Positions 1 to 9,222 of a DNA stretch of 64,000 bases are shown here, piece by piece (the stretch's first letter is position 1; the number at the start of each line of letters is the position of its first letter). Both the position numbers and the translations under genes were made by a program. The notes under the pieces are model-generated. The model was not told where the DNA came from and did no database searches. It saw only the letters and a program-made list of their open reading frames with translations. The DNA lies in NCBI RefSeq assembly GCF_016587355.1, contig NZ_BNJF01000001.1, positions 1,116,001 to 1,180,000 on the forward strand. The letters are read 5' to 3'. The DNA is from Ktedonospora formicarum (GTDB taxonomy: Bacteria; Chloroflexota; Ktedonobacteria; Ktedonobacterales; Ktedonobacteraceae).

Positions 1-95
1 CCAGAAGGCTAAGATGGTAGATACATGGGCAGCCAAGGGATGAACGCGCGAGAACAAGGCCACCCATATATCACATTTATTTATAAAGACCTAGG

Positions 96-809
96 CTAAT
101 TCGCGAAATCCTCAGTCAGCCAGAGATGGTTATTTGCGTCTATCGATATACTAATGCCGATCCGATGAAAATTTCGACTCAAGAGGTTCTGGCGATGCCC
201 ATCATTTGGAGGCGTCTCATTCATCATGCTTCGGTGCAGACCAGATGCCATGTTCCATTGCGCGCTATATGAGGGAACAGGCCCACCTGTTCCAATATTC
301 TCACCACAATAATTCCAACTGACGCCCGCGTTGGTCTCACGATCTCCTAATCCCGCCTCACCAGAACATTGATGAGAGAGGCCACACCCCCCCATCATGA
401 CCTGATTATGACGCAAGGCACTCACCGCAAGCTTGGGTTCCCAGGAGAGCGCAGGCAAGCCATTCGCGGCCCGATCCTGATTAATTAAGGCAAAAAGCTG
501 TTGCGCCAGTTGTGTACTTGGGCTCGATGTAGGCGTTGAAGTACTTCCACCACCATTCCCCCCTTCCTGAGTGGGTACAGACGTTGGCGCACTCGGTGGA
601 CTCGGCTTAGGAGTAGGGGTTGGTTTTCTTGGCTTCGGGCTTGGAGTCACCCGTGGTCGTTCGGCGACCTCAGTTCCTGGGGGCTTACGCGCCGGAGCAG
701 CGGTAGCAGTAGACTGTCCATGGCCCTCCCCTGGTTGAGGAGCAGACGAACCACAGGCAGCCAACGAGAATAGCAAGAGAGCAAATAAAATAGACAGGAG
801 CTTTCTCAA
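96..809 (-). CDS. CAP/SCP-domain lipoprotein (YkwD-like)
   Basis: Predicted surface lipoprotein of 237 aa. A hydrophobic signal ends in the lipobox LAAC (Cys19). A Pro/Thr/Ser-rich spacer runs to about residue 100, then a CAP (SCP/PR1) domain occupies about 103-235, with the family signatures ALINQDRAANGL, LRHNQVMM and NDGHRQNLL. Bacterial CAP proteins of the YkwD type are extracytoplasmic and their biochemical role is poorly defined. The start is TTG at 809, chosen because GGAGG lies 9 bases upstream and the signal peptide begins directly after it. Family assignment is firm; function is not inferred further. Confidence 0.88.
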   Translation of the reverse strand: MRKLLSILFALLLFSLAACGSSAPQPGEGHGQSTATAAPARKPPGTEVAERPRVTPSPKPRKPTPTPKPSPPSAPTSVPTQEGGNGGGSTSTPTSSPSTQLAQQLFALINQDRAANGLPALSWEPKLAVSALRHNQVMMGGCGLSHQCSGEAGLGDRETNAGVSWNYCGENIGTGGPVPSYSAQWNMASGLHRSMMNETPPNDGHRQNLLSRNFHRIGISISIDANNHLWLTEDFAN

Positions 810-1500
810 CTCGAAACGCCTCCATTCTGTGATTTTCGCGAAATACTATGCTTTCTACCATAACATAGAGTTTCATCTATCAAGAAGCAGATGAGCAGCC
901 AATGGTACTTCTTACCCCGTTCCCTCCGCCAATCTCAACCTGCCAAAACAACTATAGAAAATATTCTTGACGTAAATACCGATACAAATTAATGTGCTAT
1001 ATGAATACTCTTTGAGCTAAAACAACATACTGTAACAGCTCCTGAGAAGCTCGTTGAGAATTGAGCAGTTTCTTGACATTCTTACAGAGCGCCACTATAA
1101 TTGACTTAGTTGATCAACTATACAACAAACGAAGTGATTACCCTAAAATGAAGCATTGGCAGTTCGCAGTAAGCCACTATCACCAGAGGCACTCAAGGCT
1201 AGCCGATGTGTACTATTCCCTCGTTCTACTTCTTACACAGGACCTTTCTGAAAAGAATATGAGAGGTTCATGAAAACCAATACCACTGCCATACCATATA
1301 TAAGGGAATAGAAATAGAAAACCTTCGTGTTATATACTTAAACACCGCTTGCTCACTTCACTATTTTTAAGGGTTTCTACGATAGAGACCTACTTTTGGG
1401 GCATCCTCATACGAGAATACGATAGCGGACTGGCGCGATATACACTATTACGCTCAAGGTTTTCGTATCGGAGAGCAAACTTTAGAAAGCGAGATTACTT
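810..1500. other. AT-rich intergenic region, no supported gene
   Basis: About 690 bases between the divergent CAP lipoprotein and the peptide-binding protein genes. Short open frames at 1061-1273 and 1349-1552 have no recognisable domain and no convincing ribosome binding site. The region probably carries promoters for both flanking genes. Confidence 0.6.
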
Positions 1501-3117
1501 ATGCTTGATCCGCGAAAGCGGCGTCGGCGCCTATTACCATTCTTGCTCTTGAGTGGCTTGTTACTCATTGTGCTTGCTGCATGTGGTGGCTCACAGCAGA
1601 GCAATCAAGCCATAAAAGATCAAGTATTGCGTTTCCCCAATGTTGGCACAGGTGATATTGGGAAACTTGATCCGGCCAGTGGATCTGACTCAAATTCCAA
1701 TCTGGCGGTAAGCATGCTTTTCAGTGGACTAGTCAAGGCAGATAAAGACCTTAATGTTCTGCCAGACCAGGCCACATGGGATATATCCAAAGATAACAAG
1801 GTCTACACCTTCCATTTGAAGCAGGGTATTACATTCTCAGATGGAACACCCGTTACTGCCCAGACATACGTCTATACCTGGACACGCGCCCTGCTGCCCG
1901 AGGTAAAATCGCCTATTGCGCCAGTTCTGGAAGAAGTAATCGTAGGCGCGAAAGATGTGAACAATGGCAAGACCACCACGCTTGAGGGCGTAAAGGCCAT
2001 TGACGATCAAACCCTACAGGTAACTCTCGAACACCCCACAGCCTACTTCCTCCAGCTTCTCACTGTTAATCTGTTCTATCCACTCAACAAAAACTTGATT
2101 GACAAGTATGGGCAAGTAGACTGGGTACAGCATGTCACAGGCAACGGCGCTGGAACAGGCCCCTTTGTCGTTCAATCCTGGCAACCAGGCGTTAAGATAG
2201 ACTTTGTGCCCAACCCCCATTATTATGGGAATAAGACGACGCTCAAGAAAGTCGAGATGTATTTTGTCAAAGAGCCTGAAACCGCCTACAAAGCTTATCA
2301 GGCCAAGCAATACGATTTCGTTTGGGGGCTCACCGCACAGGATCAGGAGACCGCGAAGAACCAGCCAGGCTTTACTCGCAGGTCGATTCTGCAAAGTAGC
2401 CTGCTGTTCTTTGACAACAAGACCGTCCCGTTCAATAAATCAGCCGTGCGACAGGCATTTGCCGCAGCCATAGACAAGAATGTGTTAGCTTCTAAGATCT
2501 TCAAGGATACGGTCACCCCTGCCAGCACCATCATTCCTCCTGGTGAACCTGGAGCGCAACCAGACTACCCAGGTATCGCGTACAATCAAGCGAAGGCCAA
2601 ACAGTTGCTCCAGTCTGTCTATCCCGATACCAGCAAAGTGCCACCCATTACCTTTACCTACCCGGAGTCGCAGTTCCCCAGAAATGCGGCCACAGCACTC
2701 CAGGGAATGTGGCAAACAGCTCTTGGTGTGCAGGTAAAACTGAATCCTATGGAGTTAACAGCGTACAATAGCGAGACATCAAAACATACTGTACAGTTTG
2801 GCTTTACGCAGTGGGGAGTCTATTTTCCAGATCCCTACGAATGGTTGAACCTGAGCCTACTCTCAACCTCCGCCAATAATAACGGAGACTGGAACAATCC
2901 AAAATTTGATGGCTTGGTGGCTCAGGCCGAACAAAAATCAGGGCAAGACCGCCTCAACACCTATGCCGAGGCTGAACGCGTTGCCATCGATGATGTGGGC
3001 TGGTTACCGCTCTCGCACCAAACGTTCACCGCCATTATCCCTTCCTATGTCCATGGCATAGTCCTTAATGGATCTGGGCTCTACTTTGGTGATTGGTCCA
3101 CCATCACTTTAAGCTAA
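1501..3117 (+). CDS. Oligopeptide ABC transporter substrate-binding lipoprotein (SBP_bac_5, OppA-like)
   Basis: A 538-aa extracytoplasmic solute-binding protein of family 5. Residues 1-27 form a lipoprotein signal with a basic start (RKRRRR) and lipobox LAAC. The mature part shows the family signature around FHLKQGITFSDGTPVTA and TYVYTWTRAL, and GTGPFVVQSW, typical of OppA/DppA proteins that deliver peptides to a membrane permease. No permease or ATPase gene is adjacent, so the protein must use components encoded elsewhere or act alone. The ATG at 1501 has only a weak purine-rich ribosome binding site (agaaagcgag). A very long palindrome follows the stop. Substrate specificity cannot be read from the sequence. 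Confidence 0.9.
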   Translation: MLDPRKRRRRLLPFLLLSGLLLIVLAACGGSQQSNQAIKDQVLRFPNVGTGDIGKLDPASGSDSNSNLAVSMLFSGLVKADKDLNVLPDQATWDISKDNKVYTFHLKQGITFSDGTPVTAQTYVYTWTRALLPEVKSPIAPVLEEVIVGAKDVNNGKTTTLEGVKAIDDQTLQVTLEHPTAYFLQLLTVNLFYPLNKNLIDKYGQVDWVQHVTGNGAGTGPFVVQSWQPGVKIDFVPNPHYYGNKTTLKKVEMYFVKEPETAYKAYQAKQYDFVWGLTAQDQETAKNQPGFTRRSILQSSLLFFDNKTVPFNKSAVRQAFAAAIDKNVLASKIFKDTVTPASTIIPPGEPGAQPDYPGIAYNQAKAKQLLQSVYPDTSKVPPITFTYPESQFPRNAATALQGMWQTALGVQVKLNPMELTAYNSETSKHTVQFGFTQWGVYFPDPYEWLNLSLLSTSANNNGDWNNPKFDGLVAQAEQKSGQDRLNTYAEAERVAIDDVGWLPLSHQTFTAIIPSYVHGIVLNGSGLYFGDWSTITLS

Positions 3118-3140
3118 CAAGTCTCCCACTAATAACATAT

Positions 3141-3198
3141 GTGAGCCCAGAATGAGGTGGGCATCGGCTTGCCGATGCCCACCTCATTCTGGGCTCAC
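3141..3198. terminator. 58-bp near-perfect palindrome downstream of the peptide-binding protein
   Basis: Two perfectly complementary 28-base arms (3141-3168 and 3171-3198, beginning gtgagcccagaatgagg) are separated by only two bases. It starts 23 bases after the stop codon, so a transcription-end or mRNA-stabilising hairpin is likely. There is no T-tract on either side, so it is not a textbook intrinsic terminator. Confidence 0.7.
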
Positions 3199-3337
3199 CA
3201 GTTCTCCCCTGGTTTCAGTCTCAGCCCATTGACAACCTCACAATATGCTCCTTTAGCCAGCATAAAATTAAGGTATAATGAAGAAAGCGTGGAGCATATA
3301 AGATTTTACGATATGTTAAAGGGGGAATAGATAGAGT

Positions 3338-4056
3338 ATGCCAATGTCCAAGCGATGCATCCCATATACGCCAAGATTTCGCGAGATCAAGGAGAGTGTG
3401 TTCGCCCTGGTCAGCACGGCAGGCATTCACCTGCGTGAGCAGGAGCCTTATAATGTGGATGGTGATAATTCCTGGCGACTCATTCCAGGTAACATACAGA
3501 CAGAGCAACTAATGGTCACCCATAGTCATTATGACCATCAAGACGCGGACCAGGACATCAATTGTATCTTTCCACTTGATCGCCTTCGTGAACTGGCAGC
3601 GGAGGGCATAATCGGTGGCGTTGGCGATAAGCACCTGGGATTTATGGGCTACACTCAGAATTTCCGCGACCTCTACGAGCGCGTAGCGCCTGAGATGGCT
3701 AAGACAATCTCACGCTCACAAGCCGATGCCGTTATCCTCACGGCTGGCTGCCCCCTGTGCCATCGTGTCGCGGCTGCCATCGCCCGCGAAATCGAGATGA
3801 CTGGCATCCCCACCGTATTTATTACCGTTGCGCCTGATCAAACGCGACAGGCAGGTCCTCCACGCGCTATCGCCCCTCTACGTTTCACACTCGGCAACAG
3901 TCTTGGGGCCCTGGACAGCCAGATTTACAACGCAAGGTTCTGCTCGATGCTATCCGTCGCCTCGAAACAAGAGAAGAGCCTGGAACCATCTGGGAGCCAG
4001 AGTATGCTGAATATGACAGCAGCGAGTGGCAACCAATTGACCTTCAAAAGGCCTAA
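3338..4056 (+). CDS. GrdB-like (glycine/sarcosine/betaine reductase component B family) protein, frameshifted
   Basis: Reading from ATG 3338 gives the N-terminal signatures of the GrdB/PrdB-related family: YTPRFREIKESVFALVSTAG, DGDNSWRLIPG, THSHYDHQDADQD, FPLDRLRELAAEGIIGGVG and ILTAGCPLCHR. Classical GrdB carries selenocysteine; here the corresponding site is CPLC. The reading frame is lost at the G run 3905-3908. One extra G there restores a family-like C-terminus (GGPGQPDLQRKVLLDAIRR, ending IDLQKA, stop TAA at 4054-4056), giving a 239-aa protein. Without the correction the frame runs on to 4063 with unrelated sequence. No other reductase subunit is nearby, so the substrate is unknown; a thiol-dependent reductase role would be inference. 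Confidence 0.75.
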
Positions 4057-4110
4057 AAAATAAACCATACCCATAATTCCCCAGTCCCAAACAGAATCAA
4101 CGGGCACATC

Positions 4111-4176
4111 ATATGCAGGCGCGACTGAGGGGCGCGGTAGCTGGTGAGCGTTCGCTAAAGCGTCGCGCCTGCATAT
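4111..4176. terminator. Inverted repeat between convergent genes
   Basis: Arms at 4111-4125 (atatgcaggcgcgac) and 4162-4176 are perfectly complementary, with a 36-base loop. It lies between the convergent GrdB-like gene and the carboxypeptidase gene, the usual place of a bidirectional transcription end. No clear T-tract is present. Confidence 0.55.
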
Positions 4177-4182
4177 AGCGAA

Positions 4183-5121
4183 TTAACTAGCAAAGCCCTT
4201 ATCCAACAGGCGCGCTACATCAGAAAAAAGAACATCAAAATCCGGCGCGCCAAGCTCGGCCCCTACGATAATCCTCCCATTTCGTACAGCCTCGAAGACC
4301 ATACAATAGCCCGCGCCACTTCCAGAGCCAGTCTTGATGCCAATCATGCCATTGTAGGTTGTAAGCAACTGATTCGTGTTATCCCAATGGTAGAAACGGT
4401 TATATTGCGTGGGACGTATATCGTAGGAGGCCTGGCGCACAATCTCAGCGAAAAGCTGGTATTGCATCGCATAACGCGCGAGCTTCACCAGGTCCTGTGC
4501 GCTTGAATAATTGTCCTCAGAAATAGCCCCATGCGGGTTTGAGTAATGGGTATACGTCATCCCTAAGGCCTGGGCTTTGGCGTTCATCATGGCAACAAAG
4601 TTATCCGTTGAGCCTCCAACCACGCGTGCCAGCGTTAGCGCAGCATCGCATCCCGATGGAATCAGCAGTCCATAGAGCAGATGACGAATACGCAAATAGT
4701 CGCCTGCGTGTAGTTGCGCGACACTGGCTCCTGGTGGTAGCTGATCTAGATCAGCTTGCGAGACTTGCTCAATTGCATTCGGATCGCTATTCTCAATGGT
4801 GACCACGGCGGTCATAATCTTGGTTGTACTGGCAATGGGTACGCGTCTGGCGCTATTGCTATTGAACAGAACGCGATCAGTATTGACGTCTTGCATATAT
4901 GCTTCCACGCCATTCATAAGAGGTGTGGGTGTTGGCGAAGGTGTTGGGGATGGCGAGGGCGTTGGCGAAGGTGTTGGGGTGGGCTCTTCAGTGGGTGTCT
5001 CTTGCACCGCTGAGACAGTGGGGACGGCTTTAAAAGAGTAGTAGACAAAGGTTCCCATACCCACGAGAAAGAGCAGCATAAATACAAGAAGTAAGCTCAA
5101 TAAGATTCGTCTGAAACGCAT
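4183..5121 (-). CDS. D-alanyl-D-alanine carboxypeptidase (peptidase S11)
   Basis: A 312-aa membrane-anchored penicillin-binding protein that would trim the terminal D-Ala of peptidoglycan stem peptides. Residues 8-30 are a signal/anchor segment and 44-67 are a repetitive Pro-Thr-Ser spacer. The S11 catalytic domain follows, with the nucleophile motif STTK (Ser98-Lys101), the second motif SGC (156-158, where many family members have SxN) and the KTG motif (263-265). The SGCDAA variant also occurs in some actinobacterial DacB proteins as far as I recall, so the enzyme is probably active. The ATG at 5121 has GGAG 6-7 bases upstream. It is monocistronic. Confidence 0.92.
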   Translation of the reverse strand: MRFRRILLSLLLVFMLLFLVGMGTFVYYSFKAVPTVSAVQETPTEEPTPTPSPTPSPSPTPSPTPTPLMNGVEAYMQDVNTDRVLFNSNSARRVPIASTTKIMTAVVTIENSDPNAIEQVSQADLDQLPPGASVAQLHAGDYLRIRHLLYGLLIPSGCDAALTLARVVGGSTDNFVAMMNAKAQALGMTYTHYSNPHGAISEDNYSSAQDLVKLARYAMQYQLFAEIVRQASYDIRPTQYNRFYHWDNTNQLLTTYNGMIGIKTGSGSGAGYCMVFEAVRNGRIIVGAELGAPDFDVLFSDVARLLDKGFAS

Positions 5122-5487
5122 AGTAGCTCCAAAGGATCTAGAGGGACATCTTACAGAGAGAAAATTATATATTCACCAACACATAGGGCCAGAGGGTCAA
5201 ATGACCCATATATTTCATATGCTCACATATATAGTTCTGTCTATATATTACAACAGTAAGCAGAACAATTGCCTGACTAAATGAGGCTGACGTAATTTCA
5301 TCTGGGCAGATCAAGTAGATGCAGAGACAGAGGATACTTCCTTTCCATCTATGAGCACACGCATGCAACTCCTCACACAGGTTGAGGGTTCGCCAAAAAT
5401 GAACAACGTTCACTTGTTATTACTCTACCAAATGAGATATGCTACTGTCAAGAGACTCGCGTGAGCGGACTGTTTGAGGAGGAAATC
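5122..5487. other. Intergenic region upstream of dacA-like and tetR-like genes
   Basis: AT-rich divergent spacer. No gene is supported: the reverse open frame at 5165-5413 has no domain and poor composition. It presumably holds the promoter of the carboxypeptidase and a TetR operator, but I see no clear palindrome. Confidence 0.5.
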
Positions 5488-6210
5488 ATGGAATCTTCTG
5501 AGACGGGCAAACTTACTCAGAAAGCGCTCCTAACGCGGCAGCGCATTCTTGAGACGGCATTCCATCTATTCGCGACCAAAGGCTATGAGCAAACAACGAT
5601 GCGAGATATTGCCACCGCTGCCAAATGTTCTCTGGGGCTGGCCTATCGCTACTTTGCGAGTAAGGAGGATTTGGCCCTGGAACTCTACCACTGGTTGGCT
5701 GCCCAATTGGAAGAACTGGTTTCCTTGCTCCCTGCCTCATCTATCGCTGACCGTTTTCACTATCTCATGCGCGAGTTATTAGAAGTCATGGCACCTCATC
5801 GACTCGCCCTAGTGGCTTTATCTGGAGCAGCCTTAAATCCCCATTCGCGTGCAGGAGTTTTTGGCGCAGAAGGAGCGGAGATTCGGCGCCGAGCCCAGAC
5901 GAGCTACCGTATTCTGGTTTCTGGGGCCAAGGATGCGCCTCGCACTTCACAAGTGGGTGATCTGGCAACGATGCTTTATGGGTTGCAACTCGCCCTTGTC
6001 TTAATTTGGTTACAAGATCTCACACCCGAGACACACCAGACCAGGGAGCTTTTGCAGTTCATACATGAGTTGCTAGGACGTCTTCGGCCACTCTTACGAC
6101 TTCCCTGGGTAGCTCAGCTTATGGCCCGGTTCGTTCAGATTGTCGGGCCTCTGCTTGGGCAAGGAGCGCAACCAGCATCGACGAGGGGCCGTGGCGTCAT
6201 ACAGGAGTAA
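5488..6210 (+). CDS. TetR/AcrR family transcriptional regulator
   Basis: A 240-aa one-component regulator. Residues about 12-60 form the TetR DNA-binding domain (LLTRQRILETAFHLFATKGY, QTTMRDIATAAKCSLGLAYRYF, ASKEDLALELY); the rest is the helical ligand-binding and dimerisation part, whose effector cannot be predicted. The frame is open from GTG 5461, but the ATG at 5488 is preferred because GAGGAGG lies about 6 bases before it. There is no co-directional partner within 300 bases, so its target is probably itself or a distant gene. Confidence 0.9.
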   Translation: MESSETGKLTQKALLTRQRILETAFHLFATKGYEQTTMRDIATAAKCSLGLAYRYFASKEDLALELYHWLAAQLEELVSLLPASSIADRFHYLMRELLEVMAPHRLALVALSGAALNPHSRAGVFGAEGAEIRRRAQTSYRILVSGAKDAPRTSQVGDLATMLYGLQLALVLIWLQDLTPETHQTRELLQFIHELLGRLRPLLRLPWVAQLMARFVQIVGPLLGQGAQPASTRGRGVIQE

Positions 6211-6577
6211 GCAGGCGGAGACATTCAAAAAGTACAACAGGGCCCGAAGCAGAAGTTGGAGACTATTCCTTGTCAAATAGTAAAGAGAAGAAATCCGAGA
6301 GCGCTATATAGCCCAGTCTTTTAGCACATTGGCTGTAGGCAGCACCTAGATTATTAAAAGTGCAAATTCAATCGCATCTGTAAAATACTGGTATAAGAGA
6401 CAAAAAGATCAGCGATTTGTTGGAGCGTGGGAACGTAGCGTATACTACTGGCTAGCATTTCCATACATCGCTCAGGCCGCTTCGCACACGCGAGTGGATC
6501 TATCAATCTGCATTCAAGGCAAGGGCCTATTGAGGCTGCATATCAAAGCCTTATCAACGCAACTAGAAAGGTTCATT
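6211..6577. other. Intergenic region, no supported gene
   Basis: About 370 bases between the TetR-like gene and the epimerase. The epimerase frame is open upstream to 6494, but the codons before ATG 6578 show no domain similarity. No terminator or operator stands out. Confidence 0.45.
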
Positions 6578-7630
6578 ATGACAGACCAGCAACATAGAGG
6601 GAGCGCAATCAATCAGGAAACAGAGAGCCCTTTTGGGGCCAGTATCAGCACCGAAGCCGAAATTGCTTCAACGGTTATTACACTCACATACACAGATCCC
6701 CAGCACCCAGCCCACAGCATCGAGGTTGGTATCGCGCCGGAGTTGGGCAGCAATATGTTCCGTTTTCGCGTAGGCAATCAGGATCTTATTTATAGCGAGC
6801 GTGACTTGCTGAAGCGGATGGACTTCACAGGAAACTTCGTGCTCTGGCCTTTCCCCAACCGCATTCGCGACCAACAATATCGCTACCAGGGGCAGAGCTA
6901 CTCGCTCAAAGAGGTCCCTAGGCCACAAGGAAACGCAGTCCTGATTCATGGTCTGGTCTTCGACCGGGCCTGGCAGTATGAGCAGCCTGTTATCACAACC
7001 GACGCTGCGAGTGTCACCACGTTTGTCGAAATGGACCCTGCAAGTCCGTACTTCGCGTCTTATCCCTTCCCCAGTCGGCTCTCGCTAACCTATACACTCA
7101 CCAAACAGGGTGTCAATATCACCTATCACGTCGAGAATAAGGGCTCACATGACCTTCCCTTTGGCTTCGCGCTCCATCCCTATTTCATACTTCCTGGTGG
7201 CGCGGACAAAACCTATGTACAATTGCCCGCCGAAGCCGTGATGGAAGCCGATGATGAACTTCTCCCCACAAAGCGAGTCTTCGACGTCAATAAGCTGATG
7301 TATGCCATGTATGATCTCAGGCAGCCACGCCCACTTGACAGTCTGCTTCTTGATCATGTCTATACGAATCTCCACACACAGGAGAGCGCGATCCTGGACT
7401 ACCGAGAACAGGGAATGCAGTTACGTATCAGTGCCAGTGATGACTTCACGCATATCGTTATCTATGTGCCAAAGGGCGAGCCCTATTGCTGTGTAGAGTA
7501 TCAAACGTGCTCAACCGATGCTGTCAATCTACACAATCAAGGCGCGCGCGATATCTCGCACCTGCTCGAAGTTGCTCCCGGTGAGAGCTATACCGGCTCG
7601 ATACACTACACGCTGGCATTTGACAAATAG
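6578..7630 (+). CDS. Aldose 1-epimerase (galactose mutarotase family)
   Basis: A 350-aa cytosolic enzyme of the aldose 1-epimerase superfamily, which interconverts alpha and beta anomers of hexoses. Visible features are the N-terminal strand VGIAPELGSNMFRFRVG, LWPFPNRIRDQQYRYQG (the FPNRI element around the sugar site), a histidine in LPFGFALHPYFILPGG matching the catalytic His region, and CVEYQTCSTDAVNL near the C-terminus. ATG 6578 is chosen over the upstream GTG 6494 because AGAAAGG precedes it and homology-like sequence starts after it. It stands alone, with no sugar operon around it, so the physiological sugar is unknown. Confidence 0.87.
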   Translation: MTDQQHRGSAINQETESPFGASISTEAEIASTVITLTYTDPQHPAHSIEVGIAPELGSNMFRFRVGNQDLIYSERDLLKRMDFTGNFVLWPFPNRIRDQQYRYQGQSYSLKEVPRPQGNAVLIHGLVFDRAWQYEQPVITTDAASVTTFVEMDPASPYFASYPFPSRLSLTYTLTKQGVNITYHVENKGSHDLPFGFALHPYFILPGGADKTYVQLPAEAVMEADDELLPTKRVFDVNKLMYAMYDLRQPRPLDSLLLDHVYTNLHTQESAILDYREQGMQLRISASDDFTHIVIYVPKGEPYCCVEYQTCSTDAVNLHNQGARDISHLLEVAPGESYTGSIHYTLAFDK

Positions 7631-7644
7631 ATAATATTCACAAA

Positions 7645-7687
7645 AAGAGGAGGATAGCAATTAAAGCGTATTGTTGTTATCCTCCTT
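7645..7687. terminator. Bidirectional hairpin between epimerase and P450
   Basis: A stem formed by agaggaggatagcaa and ttgttatcctcctt, with a short AT-rich loop, lies between the convergent epimerase and cytochrome P450 genes. Confidence 0.6.
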
Positions 7688-7721
7688 CTGCGTTGGATCA
7701 GCGGCATTTGCCAGAGAGGAG

Positions 7722-8939
7722 TTATCTTGTCGCAGCGCGAGCATGTGCGGCAAAGGTGATCGGTAATGATTTTGCGCCATAGATGAACGAGCTATGGACA
7801 GGTGGTAACGGCTGAGCACGATCCCGGCGGATATCCTCAAGGCGCTCTAGCATAATACCAAGCGCAATCTTTGCCTCTAGCCTTGCCAGGGGCGCACCCA
7901 GACAGAAATGAATCCCATGCCCAAAGGAGACATGGCGATTAGGATTCCGTTCGATATCAAACATTCCTGGGTCGGAAAATTGGGCTGGATCATGATTAGC
8001 ACTTGCCACCCAGCCTAAGATGAAATCGCCCTTTCCTATCTTCTGGTCACATAAGACAAGATCCTCTACGGCGAAACGTCCTATCGCCGTAACCGGCGAG
8101 CGATAGCGTAAGACCTCTTCTAGCGCAGATGGAATCAATTCGGGATTCCGGCGTAAGCGCTCCATAGACTCTGGATGCTCGTCAAAACAGAGAAAGGCAT
8201 TTCCGATCAAGTTGGTCGTCGTGATATTGCCCGCTACCAGCAAGAGCAAACAGAAGTTGAGTAATTCTTGTTCCGTTAGGTGGTCACCATCGATCTGAGC
8301 CGAGATAAGGGCACTGATAAGATCCTGGCGTGGCTCCCGTCTTCGCTGCGCAATGACGTCGCGGAAGTAGTTATTAATAGCTTCCCGTGTTTCACGGAAG
8401 CGCTCACGGACACGACGTATATACGCCTCACGCTCCATACTCGCTAACTCGCTATACTCGCCCATAACCAGTTCATCAGACCACACCTTGAATCGCGCGC
8501 GATCCTTCGCAGGTACGCCTAGCAGTTCAGCGATGACGATGACAGGAAGCGGAAACGAGAGATCATAAATGACATCCATCGAGCCGCGCGCCTCCACATC
8601 ATCCAGCAATTCATGCGTGATCTCAGCGATACGGGGAATCAGTTGCGCAAGCGAGCGTGGTGTAAACGCCTGTGTTACCAATGAACGCAACTGGCGATGG
8701 CGTGGCGGATCGGTATTCAACATACTCTGGAAATCCTGATCCTCAAAATCCCTGGAGTACTTCGCGCTATCAGATGAAAAGAGTTCGTGCTTCGTCAAGA
8801 TGTAGTGCACATCCTCATAATCAAAGATTTCCCAGAAGCGACCGTCGCTATTATACATAATCGGACCATGAGCCTCACGCAAAATCGTAAAACACTCATG
8901 CGGATAGAGAAGTTGGTCCTGTAACGAGCGTGGTTCCAT
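7722..8939 (-). CDS. Cytochrome P450 (bacterial class I type)
   Basis: A 405-aa soluble haem monooxygenase. Diagnostic elements are the I-helix segment LLVAGNITTTNLIGNA, the K-helix ExxR (EEVLRYRSPV), HVSFGHGIHFCLGAPLARLE with the haem-ligating Cys, and LNTDPPRHRQLRSLVTQAF with the C-helix region. In the I-helix the residue before the conserved Thr is Ile, not the usual acidic residue, which may affect proton delivery. Length and motifs match soluble bacterial P450s that need separate ferredoxin and reductase; none is adjacent. It is divergent from the CYP102-like fusion with a 283-base spacer. Substrate unknown. Confidence 0.93.
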   Translation of the reverse strand: MEPRSLQDQLLYPHECFTILREAHGPIMYNSDGRFWEIFDYEDVHYILTKHELFSSDSAKYSRDFEDQDFQSMLNTDPPRHRQLRSLVTQAFTPRSLAQLIPRIAEITHELLDDVEARGSMDVIYDLSFPLPVIVIAELLGVPAKDRARFKVWSDELVMGEYSELASMEREAYIRRVRERFRETREAINNYFRDVIAQRRREPRQDLISALISAQIDGDHLTEQELLNFCLLLLVAGNITTTNLIGNAFLCFDEHPESMERLRRNPELIPSALEEVLRYRSPVTAIGRFAVEDLVLCDQKIGKGDFILGWVASANHDPAQFSDPGMFDIERNPNRHVSFGHGIHFCLGAPLARLEAKIALGIMLERLEDIRRDRAQPLPPVHSSFIYGAKSLPITFAAHARAATR

Positions 8940-9222
8940 ATATCACCCTTTCGATGCTCCTATACGCTGGCACAGCTAGATCAACAGAAGGACTCCATCG
9001 TCTCTTTTCTAATCACAAACAGAGCTAGAATTATTACCACATCTATATGTAGCTTAACGAATTCTCACAAGCTATCTTTATGACGCAAAGCATATGGTGG
9101 AACAGATATAACAGTAATAGGAGAGATTTTGTCTCTCGCTAGCAACTATTTTCAGCGCTAAAGCTTCACTATTAGAACATCGTTCATGCAGGGATGCAGT
9201 CTTGCAAAGGAGACTTGCTTGT

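Noticed and set aside
1061..1552. Two short plus-strand frames upstream of the peptide-binding protein
   Set aside because: No ribosome binding site, no domain, and AT-rich random-like composition.
3900..3915. Programmed ribosomal frameshifting in the GrdB-like gene
   Set aside because: The run is only four G without a classical slippery heptamer, and four other genes show the same kind of break, so a sequence error is simpler.
4640..4670. SGC in place of SxN in the D,D-carboxypeptidase as a sign of inactivity
   Set aside because: The SGCDAA variant is, as far as I recall, present in active S11 members of actinobacteria, so it is not strong evidence of loss.
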